Assembly: GCA_903772945.1 (NCBI GenBank)
Contig: CAICTM010000004.1
Location: forward strand, 212,297 to 276,296
Direction of reading: 5' to 3'
Origin: Seminavis robusta
Taxonomy: Eukaryota; Bacillariophyta; Bacillariophyceae; Naviculales; Naviculaceae
DNA length: 64,000 bases
The notes under the pieces were generated by a model that worked only from the letters and a program-made list of their open reading frames with translations, made no database searches and was not told the DNA's origin. Shown here piece after piece: positions 40,527-52,198 of the stretch. The translations under genes were made by a program, and so were the position numbers. The number at the start of each line of letters is the position of its first letter. Positions within the stretch are counted from its first letter, which is position 1.

Positions 40527-42028
40527 CTGCTGTTTTGTGGCTGCTGCGTGCGGCCGTTGCTACCGGTACCAGACTTTCTTGGGTGGGGTCGGGCCAGCTT
40601 CGCCACTACCGGTACCATGCAGTAGCTAGTAACACTACTAATACTAGTCTAGTGACAATAGCTACATGCACTAGTAGACAGACATGCAGCAGAAGAAACA
40701 AATCACCGGAGTCTCTACCGGTACCAAGACTACCTCTTCAATTCTGTGGCTGTGGTTATGAAAAGCGCAAAGGAAGGAAGCCTCTTCCAAAGGTGGAACA
40801 GAAGCCACCTGCCGAGTCTTTGGGGCTTCGTCTTTCGTGAGCCTATCGTGCTTCTCTACTAATAGCTAGTGCACTTGTTTTTTGCATCAGTCAAGCGAAG
40901 CAAGGAACACTCAGCCAAGAACGGAAGCATCGTTCTACTATTAATAGGTACTGGTACTGCCTGATAGCAAATGCACCCGATACTGTCTAGCTAGCTAGCT
41001 ACCGGTTAGCAGCAACTGGCAGCCCGGAGGAAGCTACCGGTACGGTACGGTACTAGTTGTGAAGTCGAGTAGAGTCGAGTCCCTCACCTGAAGTACCGGT
41101 ACGGTACCGCAACATCCGACGGTGCTACATGAGCGAAGAAGGTACCAGGTAACTCAGCTGTCCTGGCGATACTGTCTACCTAGCCAGCAACTGGCAGCCC
41201 AGAGGAAGCTACGGTAGTTGTGAAGCAGAGTCCCTCACCTGAAGTACATGTCCGTGAGCTTGGAACAACATCATCCGACTATGCCACACGTGCTAGTTAC
41301 CTGCATGAAGCCTGCGAAAAGGGGCGGATACCGGCAGAGGATCTGCAGAGGAGGGCTTGCAGGCCCTCATGATTGAATTGGTTTTTACTTACTTCTTCAT
41401 ACGGAATACGGATCTTCCTGGAGGCCTGCTGTACCAGCACCGTTCCAATAGCTGTTCCATCCATCGTTCCCATGGTTTGTATAATGGCATATGGCATACT
41501 AGTATTCTAAAGGGTGTGATGTGTCTTCTTTTCGAGATTGATTTATTTTGTGACGAGTTTTTTTGTGAGATGACCAAAATGCGCAAAGTGCAAAGTGCAG
41601 AGGGGTTCCAGAGAACAAGGGAAGCTTTTTCAAGAGAATGGTTCCACTACGTACGTACCTCACATCGTTAAGTAACTCAGTCGCGCGGAACACGAACGTG
41701 GGTTCCCATTTTCAGTCCCAAACTTCCTGGAGTTCGTCAGTTCGTCTCTGGCTGCTTCTGCAGTTCTGCAGACACTCAGCTGCTCAGCTCCTGCTTGCCA
41801 TCATCAGCCCATCAAAACCATCAACCTTCAACAAGACTACAGTAGTCGTTGCACATTGATGTCTGCTCCATCGTTGTACATCAGCAAGGCAATAGCTCTA
41901 GTAGCAAGAACGTATTCATCAAAGGCTGATCAATACTAGCTAGTACCGGTGCTAGTACTACAGCGAGAGCAAGATCAGCTCTCAACTAACACGCCCAGCG
42001 CAGCATAAAGTGTTTCAAGATAAGAGTA
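40527..42028. other. intergenic, densest palindromic-word region
   Basis: ACCGGTACC and CTAGCTAG words are packed at 40560-40740 and 40980-41110. No convincing gene; frames at 41297-41700 are non-coding in character. Confidence 0.55.
40979..41294 (+). repeat. tandem duplication of a ~130-150 bp intergenic block
   Basis: Copy 1 (about 40979-41131) and copy 2 (about 41167-41294) share CGATACTGTCTA, AGCAACTGGCAGCCC, GAGGAAGCTAC, GTTGTGAAG and TCCCTCACCTGAAGTAC in the same order. Copy 1 is longer because of extra CTAG, CGGTA and GTCGAGTAGA units. Confidence 0.85.
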
Positions 42029-42532
42029 ATGGGAGGAGCACGAACTGTTGGATTGAAGCGTTCCATGGCGGCCTTTGGAGATCTCTCTGCAATGGTAGAC
42101 CGTCCGTCTGGCAAGAGGTCCAAGCCATTCTCTGCCAGCCGCAGTGCCAAGCACTCGTACCGACGCCCCAAGGCTCGTCTTTCCAGGACAGTGGATAGTA
42201 CGATCGACATGTGGGCGCTGCTAAATCCAGCCACAGCCGCTCTGGGAGACAGTCACCTTCTTGACGTTGTCATTCCAGACGTTCTATTGATCCTCCCATC
42301 TCAGCCGGAACCATTGAACAAGCTGTCAAAGACCAAAATGTCGCCCAATGTCTTCAAACATTGTGTTGTAGACGCAGGCGGCCCCACTTCGCTCAAGCAA
42401 CTACCTTACCCCGAAGTCGAAGAAGTCACCCGAGACTTGGCCATGGCCAGGTTGGAGGGCTCACACTCCCGTGTTCCACAGCATCTGGGGTCCATCCGAC
42501 GGGGAAATGAACGCCTCTTCTTCTTGGAATAA
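42029..42532 (+). CDS. small basic protein, unknown
   Basis: 167 residues. The N-terminal 55 are basic and Ser/Arg-rich (KRSKPFSASRSAKHSYRRPKARLSR), suggesting a nucleic-acid-binding or nuclear-localised segment. The rest is more ordered (SHLLDVVIPDVLLILPSQPEPLNKLSK, KQLPYPEVEEVTRDLAMARLEG) and ends NERLFFLE. No signal peptide or known domain. Isolated between repeat-rich intergenic stretches. Confidence 0.6.
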   Translation: MGGARTVGLKRSMAAFGDLSAMVDRPSGKRSKPFSASRSAKHSYRRPKARLSRTVDSTIDMWALLNPATAALGDSHLLDVVIPDVLLILPSQPEPLNKLSKTKMSPNVFKHCVVDAGGPTSLKQLPYPEVEEVTRDLAMARLEGSHSRVPQHLGSIRRGNERLFFLE

Positions 42533-43695
42533 ATGGGCCCTTAGCTTGCTACCTATCTTTGCGACAGTGTGAGCTTGAGGCGACCTACCAAACAACTCTT
42601 CCTTCTTCCAAAGCATCCAACTTCCATGTTCATTATTTGAACCAATCACAATACCCAAACAAACGGATCGAAAGAATCGAATCCATGAACAAATTGAACC
42701 CATGAACAAACCAACCCTTATTGCACATACAGTACCGACCAGTACAACCCAGAACATTGATTGTCTTCAGTCTGTACATCAAAACACAACCACACTATAC
42801 ATACAAATCTACCGACAATCTTCATGTTCTCCTTGGAGGATGGTCTTGTTCCACTGTACAATGAAAGAAGCGCTGTAACTGCACATATTATCTCTACAGC
42901 CTCTTGCTTTCCCAACGACCATCTTCCCCAACCCCAACAAACAAACATCTGCTCTGAAGCAAAGGTCTTCTTGTAACATCTTGTCAAAACACCGACCAAT
43001 CTATACTGCTTCAAGAGTCCAGAACCATTGCCTTCTTGCCATGTCAAGTCACGTCCCCAACAGTGCCACCTTCTGCACATATACAACTGTTTTATAATCT
43101 ATGGCATCTTCGGACGGATCTGATTGTCAAGGCAACCGGCAAACTAATAACACACGAGGCCCACACACAAGTCATCGTTGAAAGACCAAACTTACATTTC
43201 CGGCAAACAAACGAACGAACCAGCATCCACTGTTGGTCCTCCCAAACGATACGGTAGCCACGGCACACCTCCCATTGTTCACTCATTGCTCCCTCGAACT
43301 TACTTGTACAAACGAACACGGGGCAGGGAGGATGCCGAGGGCTTTGGGGCCTTTTGCTGGGGTGGTGGGATCCCCTTTCTCTTTTATCAAATCCCACAGA
43401 GCCACAGTCCAGCATATATGCATCATGGACTTGCTCAGCTCAACCACAGTTACATACGTACTGTTTTGGAACCTGTTCCAAGCCTTTCATTTATACCACT
43501 CCACTCAAATATAGTTCTGCACTAGCTAGCTAATACTATAATGCAAAGCTATAACGAATCATACAACACTCAATCAGTACAGTACTAGAATCTTTTAATA
43601 AGAGACTTTTGCAAATGAAAAATAGCTTAGTGCCTTGCTGCTTGTCTCGATGCCTTCCCAGGCTAAACAGTCCGTTGTCTTCCTTCCTTCTTTCC
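42533..43695. other. intergenic, no gene seen
   Basis: AC-rich with scattered ACAACC words; a CTAGCTAGC cluster near 43522. Frames here lack protein character. Confidence 0.55.
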
Positions 43696-46600
43696 TCAGC
43701 TTAAGAAGTACCTCGAACCGCTGGCAGTCTTGACAACATTGCCGGGTGCAATGGTACCGGATGCAATGGGACTTGTAGTGACTCGTTCTCCGTTGCGAAA
43801 GTTTTTGGAGCCTCGAATGGAGCCAGATACGGATTTGTCTCCATTCTTCTTCCATCCAGAGAGAGTGGGTACTCCGGCAGGTGCTGTCTTCTTCGCTGGA
43901 GCAACTTTCTTGGCTGGAGCAACCTTCTTGGCAACCACCTTCTTGGGTGCTACTTTCTTGACAACCGGTTTGGTGGCTTTGGGAGCAGCCTTGGGTTTTG
44001 GTTCTCCTCCGAGGCCAAACAGACTGATGCTGGCTCCAGGTTTTGCTTTCTCTGCCGCATTGACTGCGGATGCTGCCATTTTCGCCTTTGCGGCAGGTTT
44101 CGGGGCCGGCGTTGGTGTGGGGGAACCACCTCCAAGACCAAAGAGACTAATGCTGGCTCCCGGCTTGGCTTTCTCTGCTGCCTTGACAGCCTTTGTTGCC
44201 CTGGCAGGAGGAGCTGGCTTGGGTGCTGGCTTGGCTGCTGGTTTAGATGCTGGTTTAGGTCCACCACCAAAACCAAAGAGACTAATACTGGCTCCTGGCT
44301 TTGCTTTCTCTGCTGCCTTGACGGCCTTTGTTGCCCTGGCAGCAGGAGCTGGTTTGGGAGCTGGTTTAGGTGCCGGGGCACCACCAAAACCAAAGAGACT
44401 AATACTGGCTCCTGGCTTTGCTTTCTCTGCTGCTTTGACTGCCTTTGTTGCCCTCGCAGCAGGAGTTGGTTTGGGAGCTGGTGCACTTCCAAAGAGGCTG
44501 ATTGTGGGCCTTGGAGGAGGAGGAGTTTTGGCGGTGGCTTTGGGTGTCGGTGAAGGTTTTGGTGCAGTCTCTCCACCAAATTCAAGACCGAACAGGCTGA
44601 TGGATGCTCCAGGCTTGGCCTTTTCAGCTTTGGAAACGGCCGCTGAGGCCCTCTTCTTTTGCGCTTCCTGTGCGGCCGCTTGTTTCTTTGCCACTGCTTC
44701 TTGCCTCTTCCTTTCAAGCTCTGCCTTCCTGGCCTCTTCTTTCTGGCGTCGCTCCTCTGCCTGCGCCAGTCGCTTTGCCTCTGCTTCTTGCTTCAACTTC
44801 TCCACCTTTGCTCTTCCAGCTTCTTCAGCAAGACGGCGAGCGTCAACTTTCTGTTCTGCTACCGACCTCTTACTATCCGCTGCCGCCTGTTTGGCTTCTT
44901 CTTGTTGTCGACGTGCTTCCTCTAGAGCCTGTTGTCTCGCTGCTGCCTCGGCTTGACGCTTGTCTTCCAATTCTTGCTTAGCTTGTTCCCTCTTCTCAGC
45001 TGCAGCGGCTGCCCTTTGCCGTTCGTTCTCAAGGGCTGTCTGTCTGGCTTCTTGTTGTCTTTGCTTCATTTCCGCTTGCACTCTCTCCTGTTCCGCCTTC
45101 TTCTCTGCAGCCTTTCTCTCTTGTTCTGCCTTGAATTCTGCACGCCTCTTTTCTTGCTCAGCCCTTTGCTCCGCTAGTTTCTTGTCTTGCCCTGCCTTCA
45201 ATTTCAGCTGTTGTTTGCGATACTCATCCTCCGCAGCCTTTTTTCTGGCTGCAGCCTCTGCCTTTCGAGCATCGGCCTCCGCTTTTGCCTTTCGCGCCTC
45301 CTCTAGTTGTTTTGCCCTAGCTGCATCAGCCTTCTTCTTCGCTTCGGCTGCGTTTGATGCCGGTTTGGTGGTGCTCTTTGGTGCAGCAGGTCCTGGGATG
45401 CTAAGTGTAGGCATTTTGAATGTAGGCGCGGCAACCTTTGTAGGTGGCGGCTTCTTCGCGGGGGTCTTCTTCGCGGGGGTCTTCTTTGGTGGAGCAGCCT
45501 TCTTTGGTGCATTTGAGGTTGCTGGCGACGACAACGGAAAGGTTGGCATCTTTGGAATGGTGAACGATGCAGACTTTTTCACGGGTGCTGGTTTCTTCGC
45601 AGCTGGCCTGGACGGCGCTGGTTTCTTCGCAGCGGGTTGTGGTTTCTTTGGTGGTGGTGTTGCTGGCTTTGGAATGGACAAGGTTGGGACCTTTCGAACC
45701 GATATCTTGGGAGCTGGTGTCTTGGGTTTGGGTGGCTGTGCCGGTTTCACCGCTGCTTTCACGGGTTGTTGGGCCTTAATAGACGACAGTGTCTCTATTG
45801 GCGGGGGTGTGACTTCGTCACCGAGAGGACGAGAAAACGGCTTTGGAATTTCAGAGGGTTTGTAGTCGTCTGCTCCACTACCTGTAATGGGTGCAAGAAT
45901 TGTCTTCTGCAGTCTTCCCACAGCTCGCGGAATCGGTCGAGTGAGGAAGTCAGGAGACGCTTCTCCCATAGCATACTTGTACCCTTCTGGCCCTCCCAGA
46001 CCCCCAGCATTACCTAGTAGTTGACGTGCGCTTCTTTCAGTTCACAGGATACATAGTACGTAGATACGTTGCCAAAGCTGTGCAATGGAACTTCATGCAC
46101 TTTGGTGGCTACTTACCGAGTGTTGGATCCATGACATAACCCGAGGTAACCCTGGAACAGAAACCATCATCGTCAAATGTAAAGGACAGTGCTTGGGGTG
46201 GCCCTTCGAACCCTGGAGCTAGTGGTCTGATATCGACCCAAACTCGATTAGGGTCATAAGGATCAACACGGAAATGAGAGAGTTCTGGTTCAACGCCTTC
46301 AAACTCTTTCACGGCAAACTCCTCCAAGAATTTTTGCTTTTCAATGGGCCCTTTGGTTGGTGTCATGAAGGTAAACTTTTTTGCCAACAGAGAAGGGTCC
46401 GAAGCTCCCAAATTGGAGGACAAGATTCCCTTTGCCAGTTGGACCATTACAGTTTCAGGAAATGGAGCAAGGAAACTGGTGGATTCTCCAATTTGTGCTA
46501 CTGGCCTTCCAAAGAAGCGTTGCGCCACAGTCAAAGGAGGATAGATTTCAAATTCCGAGGGACCTTCTCCTGCCACTGTCGCTGCTGCCATGACACCACA

Positions 46601-47257
46601 CAATCCTCCCGTATTCCCAACCAGCCGATCCATGGAAAATCCGGTACATAGCTTTGTAATTTTTCCCGAGTCTGGGTCAAACGTAAGACTGACAGCCTCG
46701 GGTGGGCACCTCATGGTTTGACCATTGGGAGGCAAAACTTGATCTCTCAATCGCAACTCTCCTCTCATGGTTCCCACCATTCGACAAGTCACTCGCACCG
46801 TCAATGGATCGGCTCTATCAATCCGATAATCATGAGCCCGATAGTCCAGGTCGGGAAAGGTAGATCGAAGATCAAAGAATCGCCCAGCTGCTAGATAATC
46901 TACCTTGTTCAGAGGTTGATCGAGATAAGGACCAATGCAAACAAAGTCATTTGCCAGCAAGTTTCCATTGAGGATTGCCAAGTCCGATGCCAATGCAACT
47001 TTGGTCCTGGCAATGAGACTTTCGGGGCTGGTAAGATCTTCCAGTTCGTCCAACTCGGAAATATCCGAGGGGGAGACAACTGGGTTGAAGGGTTTGGAAG
47101 GCTCTGCGCTGCTGGTGTCTCGTGCAAAGGGATTTGGAAACTTGTCCATCACCATTGTCATCTCGGCTCTCCGTGAGGGAAGATTGAAGGCTTCGGCTTC
47201 TTCTTGGTGCCATGAGCCAAGCACCACGGCCAGCAAGGCCACGGGAAACATCCTCAT
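43696..47257 (-). CDS. plastid NTF2/SnoaL-like protein fused to Ala/Lys/Pro-rich repeat tail
   Basis: Exon 1 is 47257-46117 and exon 2 is 46013-43696 (GTAAGT...CTAG, phase 1), 1152 residues; the junction reads DPTLG-NAGGLGGPEGYKYAMGEA. A signal peptide plus EAEAFNLP marks plastid import. Two NTF2/SnoaL-like units follow (about 80-220 and 255-380). Then comes a Pro/Ala/Lys-rich linker, a long Ala/Lys/Glu/Gln coiled coil (about residues 595-830), and five copies of a block centred on AEKAKPGASISLFG(F/L). The C-terminus (SGWKKNGDKSVSGSIRGS then ERVTTSPI...ASGSRYFLS) is a compact motif that I believe recurs at the end of other diatom plastid proteins. Further introns cannot be excluded. Confidence 0.75.
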
Positions 47258-48160
47258 GGTTGGTATAGTTTTTCTTCGGGACTGTCCACCAACGACTTTT
47301 GCTTTGTGTTATCTCCTATCTTTTGTCTTGCCAATGGAAATCAAGTCAGCCTCCAATAATATATCTTCTGGAGCTACCGTACATGCAGTGGCTACAGTAT
47401 GGTAAATCTGTCGAATTCTGTGCCGAGCTGTATCTTTTGGTTTGGCGCATGGGCTCCTGCCATTGGCTGTTCGTTGAGCAAGAATCCAAAATCTTGTGGA
47501 AGCAAATTGGGCATCCGTGAAAGCTGAGTCACTCATCACTGACGTTAGTATTTTAAGCCATTGGAGCCGTTGTGTGTACCGTACTTTTAAAAGCCTTCAA
47601 GTGGCTGCACGAGATCGGCAGTCCATTTGGGACAAACCCTGTGTGAGAGTTTAGCAGATTGCATTCAGGGCAACCTGGAAGTCCAAAAAAATATGCCCAT
47701 GAGAACGGTTGTCTATGGGATGCTGACAAATGCTGCCTTGATTCTTATTGACCATTCAAATATATTTTGCACTCGAATGTGGTTGTCCATGGGATGGAAA
47801 CACATGCTACAAATGCTACCAACATGAGACCATGTATGTGAAAGTCCTGCCCTTTCCCACGATCCAAGGATTCAAATGCTTGCATCACCATGGGGCCTCA
47901 AGAGAGCTGCTCCATTGGTCCTTCTCATTATGGTACTTCTAATGTTTCTCTTTCATGGATTTGGCTTTTCCTGTTCCACCAATGATGTGCTTACTTTTAG
48001 CTATCTGCTATGTATGGAGAAGTTTTTCGTTCTGCTTGCTATTTTACAAAGATTGCTGCCTGAAGTATGACATAGCTATGAATATACATGTGCACGTTTA
48101 CTTTGACTCGGTGCCGTGAGAGTGCATAAATGTTATGACAGACAGTAGTTTGCCATGCCA
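47258..48160. other. intergenic, no gene seen
   Basis: 903 bp without coding character or obvious repeats. Confidence 0.55.
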
Positions 48161-49980
48161 CTACGGCCGAGGCTGCATCGGATCGCTATCTTGAGATGGT
48201 GGTGGCTGTTTCCTAGATTCCTTGTCTGTTGTTTTCCGTTCTTCCACCTCCGTTTTGGAAAGAGACGGAGCAGTGGATTGTTGTGGCATTGCAGATGCGT
48301 TCTCCCCATTGGGTGGTAGAGACAGGAATGGGTTTGAGTCTGCTTCTCCTTGTCCGTCGATGGGTCCCATTTGATCCCATTCGATGAGTTCTGGCTCCAA
48401 GTGAAATGCGGAATCTCTTCTATTCCTCAAGTCCGCATCGTACATGACATCTCTGTAGATTGCATCACATAGAATACTGAGTCTCAAGGACCCCTGGAAT
48501 GGGTCTTCAATGGTGGATCCAATTTGATAGACCCCAAAGAGCGTCCACGAGATGACTCCCATGACCGGCGCGGTGAGCATACCGAATTCGTTTACCAATG
48601 CAAATGGCAAACTGAACAGCCAAATGGTTAAACTCCGCAGGGAATGCCGAGCATAATTCAATGGGCTAATGAATGAATGAATGAATGAATGAATGAATAC
48701 CATCGTGGTAACATAGAATGAAAGAGAAAACAAGACAATAACACTGATGAGCCCCCTTTGCCCAATCACAAAATTGGAATCCACACAAAACTATAATACA
48801 ACACTCACACTGCGGTTTGCGAAATTCTCTCGCATTCTCCAATACTCTTGGACAGTTTATCAATTTGCGACAAGAATGCCAATCGTTCCCTGGATGTGAA
48901 ATTATCGGAATATCCGACATTGGTCAATTCTTGTGCCAATCGATCGCAGATCCAGAGCGGTCGATTGTCGGAATCGACGCATTTGGTCAATGCCGCTGGT
49001 GGCAACAAACACCACGGCAATGCCCGTCGATCGACGAGACACGTTTCGCATTCGTCTCGATCGACCAATCCGCAATAGACATCTTCGTCTTGTTGCTGTT
49101 GTTGTTGTTTATTTTTGCCGCCACGCACCCGTCGCATGGTTTGTGCCATGTAAGCGAGTATATTGCCATTGTCACTGTTATTCTTGTCTTGCTCGTAACA
49201 CAGATCGGCACAGTCTTGCAATTTCAAGGCATATTTGGTTCCCTTGAGTTGATTGTAGTCTTTTGGAGTCAAACATTGTGGTTGAATGTGATGATGCAGG
49301 AGATAGGGGAATGCTCCGAGCAATCGAAAGATGCGATGTTTGCGTTCGTGGCCCAAATCGTCTTCGTACAAACACGCCAGTCGACTGATATTGCGTGAAA
49401 TGGAAAGAATTTGTTCCCAAATTTTGCGTCCTTCAGCGAATCGTTGATAGGCCGAGTTGGTGCGAAAGACGAGCAACAGCCCCAGGGCACTGACGAGAAA
49501 GGAATGTGGTTTGCTGGAAATGCACATGGCATCGACTGCTTTCAAGTGCAACAGTTTGAGGAGTCTGTGTACGCCTGAAACGACGCAGGACCATACCATG
49601 ACGGAAATAACGGGTCCTTGAATGGCTCGTAGAATGGTGGATCGAGGCAGACTCTTGACATTGGCCAACCAGTCGGAAGCACTGTACCGATGGTCATTGG
49701 GATCGCCGGTATACAGTGCTGTCGTGGGAGTCACATAGACATGCTCGTCGTCCAAGGAGGGATTGTAAATGAGATCAGCACCATTGTTGTTGTTGTTATC
49801 GCCGTTCGCATCTGTCGTTGTAGAGATACCTGATACTATTATTGGCTTCCGTATCCTTTGACTATTCGTTCGGAAGGTATTCGTTTGGAGTGGCAAAAAA
49901 GCATTCCCCGATTGTCCCAACATCAACACAACTGCTGCTGCTGGTGTTATCAGCGCTGTCTTGAACCTCCAGTGTCTCAT
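48161..49980 (-). CDS. plastid bestrophin-type anion channel
   Basis: Exon 1 is 49980-48809 and exon 2 is 48665-48161 (GTGAGT...TTAG, phase 2), 558 residues from the chosen Met. The upstream Met at 50037 would add 19 polar residues before the signal peptide; the ATG at 49980 puts MRHWRFKTALITPAAAVVLML at the N-terminus, followed by GNAFLPL, a plastid motif. The bestrophin signature FRTNSAYQRFAEGRKIWEQI is clear, with PLNYARHSLRSLTIWLFSLPFALVNEFG formed across the splice and STIEDPFQG in exon 2. Bestrophins are anion channels; plant thylakoid members tune proton motive force. A CAA/CAG repeat encodes six Gln, and the tail is Pro/Ser-rich. Confidence 0.88.
48670..48698 (-). repeat. (ATTC)n microsatellite at a 3' splice site
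   Basis: On the coding (minus) strand seven ATTC units run directly into the TAG acceptor of the bestrophin intron. Confidence 0.85.
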
Positions 49981-50315
49981 GGCTATACTAGTATCCTTCT
50001 TCTTCTGTCTGCTACTATCAGACAAGGACAAAGACATGGTACTTCAGTTTCAACAGAACAATGACGGGAAGCTGCCACAAGATCAAATTTTGAACTTCTC
50101 TTTGGTCGATTTTGATGACGTGGTCAAAAGATTCTTTCACAATTGGAGGTCGAATCTTCCGCACAAAAGAGCTCATGACCTGACTAACTGATGCCAACCC
50201 CTGATCGAATTGAGACATCACAGAGCTCACCTATCATCATCTGTCTCACTATTGACATCAACCCTTCCCTTCACTTCAATCCTGTTGTTGTGGATATACT
50301 AGTACAGTACTGACC

Positions 50316-51681
50316 ATGGCGATCTTAGAGGCTAGAAGACCGATGTTGGTAGCCAACCTTCTGTTACTAGTTATCTCCCTGGCAGGGTACTCGGTGGAGG
50401 GCTTTCAACTTCCTGCCAGATATTCCCGCTCGGTATATACATACCCCCAAGCACATCATCCACTATCCGTCCTGAAAGCTAGTTCTTCCTCCAATGATGC
50501 CGACGAAGAACTAGACCTGAATGCCCTCAAAGCGGAATTGACAGAATATCTGGCCAAACGAAAAGAGGTCGATGCCGATACAGCGGCTCAGAGACAAGTT
50601 GTAAGTTTCCCCATATTTGCATCACAGGGGTATATGATTTGGTTTTTGTTCTATGATTGGATAAGCTGTTGATTTAATACCACCTGTGAGCTTGGTATTG
50701 TCACATTTTGAGGTACTTGAATATCTAATCTGTCTCTCACTAACTATTGACTTGAATTGGATAATCTTTGACTGACAGGGCAAAGTGGTCGGAGGCACCA
50801 AGGGAAATCCCATTCTAGAATACGTCAGTGGATCTCCCAATAAAGAAATTGTCATTGACGAAGCGCCAAATGCATTTGACTATGACGAACTAGAACGGTA
50901 TGGGTATGGATCTCTCGTCACCACCATTATGAAAAACGGTGGAAGGAATGCCATGTACGATTTGCTCGGCATGGAACGACCACCACCGCCCAAACGACTC
51001 AAACCAAAAAAGGCACCCAAATTGGTCATTGACAAGACGGGAGAAACCGATCGAGCACGATACACGGGCCTCAAAATGGGACAAGTCATGGACGACGACC
51101 TCATGGCGGAAGCACTCGCCAATGCACAAGCCAAGGCACAAAAGGGAGAATCGTTGAGACCCAAAATTGCAGAAGAAGACTATGTACAACCGTTTGCCGA
51201 TAAGCGCAATACCAGTCCCCTACAAACGCCCGATTGGACACCCGAAAAATTGGACGAATACGGAAAATCACGAGGGCGAGCATTGGCATGGGCGCGACGT
51301 GCCAAACTGGGAGAATTTGTGCAAGATCCAATGGAATCAATCGATTTGCCACTCGTCTTTCGCGTCTATGCCATTGGGGCCGCATTTTTTGTGGCATTTG
51401 CGTTTGGACGGGCTACTCCCAATCTACTCGCGCAACTCGACATGTCCACGGATATCATGGGGCTCTTGCAAGTACCGGCATTGGCCATTGTCGTGGCCAG
51501 TCTAGGATCGGCCATTGTCAATGGGGTCGTCTTGGCACCCTCCAAAAATAGAAATACACTGGTGTGGGCCGTCAAAGGATTCTTGGCAGGACCCGTGGCA
51601 GTATCACAGCTTCGTGGATTGGAAGATTTGGTCACACTGGAGGAGGAAGAAGAAAAACAACGGCAACAACAGCAATCATAA
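50316..51681 (+). CDS. plastid-targeted membrane protein, unknown
   Basis: Exons 50316-50600 and 50779-51681 (GTAAGT...GACAG, phase 0), 395 residues. The signal peptide (ANLLLLVISLAGYSV) is followed by EGFQLPA, a variant plastid motif with Gly before Phe. The middle is soluble with a Pro/Lys patch (PPPPKRLKPKKAPK). The last 130 residues hold two or three membrane segments (VFRVYAIGAAFFVAFAFG; LLQVPALAIVVASLGSAIVNGVVL; AVKGFLAGPVAV) before a Glu/Gln tail. Probably a thylakoid or envelope protein. It is divergent from the bestrophin gene with a 335 bp spacer. No family named. Confidence 0.78.
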
Positions 51682-52198
51682 TGAAGATTGAAAAGTGAGT
51701 TTCTTTGCTTGCTCTCAAACGACAACAGGAGAGGAGATCTCCTGAAACACAGAGAGGTGGTTTCTTCCTAAAACCGTTCATCGGCAGATTTTGCTCCAAG
51801 GCATGGATGCAGAATTGATTGTTGTGGCAGATGGATTCACACGGAGATAGATCAGGCCGTCGCGAGAATGAAACTGATACATGAACACAACCAAAAGCGA
51901 CAAATTGACTGTGATATCGGATATCCGAAGCATGAAAGTGTTTTCGGTTGTGCTACTAGACAACTACATTTTGACTGTGGAAGTTGCTAGCTGGAAAGAT
52001 AAGTGTAGGATGATTTGATTTACGACTAGCTAGCTAGGATGAATAGAGAAAGCTTGTGTTTTGTTTTTGTCTTTCTAGTACAATTCAGTTTAAACAATAT
52101 ACAAGGGGATAAGAGAAATCCCTGCATGATGGGTGCACCCATTTTTGTTTTCCAGGTGCACCACTTCCCTTTCATTGGGCACATCACGTGGCAGTTTT
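51682..52198. other. intergenic, tail-to-tail gap, no gene seen
   Basis: A CTAGCTAGC word near 52025-52036; otherwise nothing. Confidence 0.55.

Noticed and set aside
43730-44956. 408-codon plus-strand open frame
   Set aside because: It is the antisense of the Ala/Lys/Pro-rich repeat region; its Ala/Gly/Phe-rich composition follows from the real minus-strand codons.
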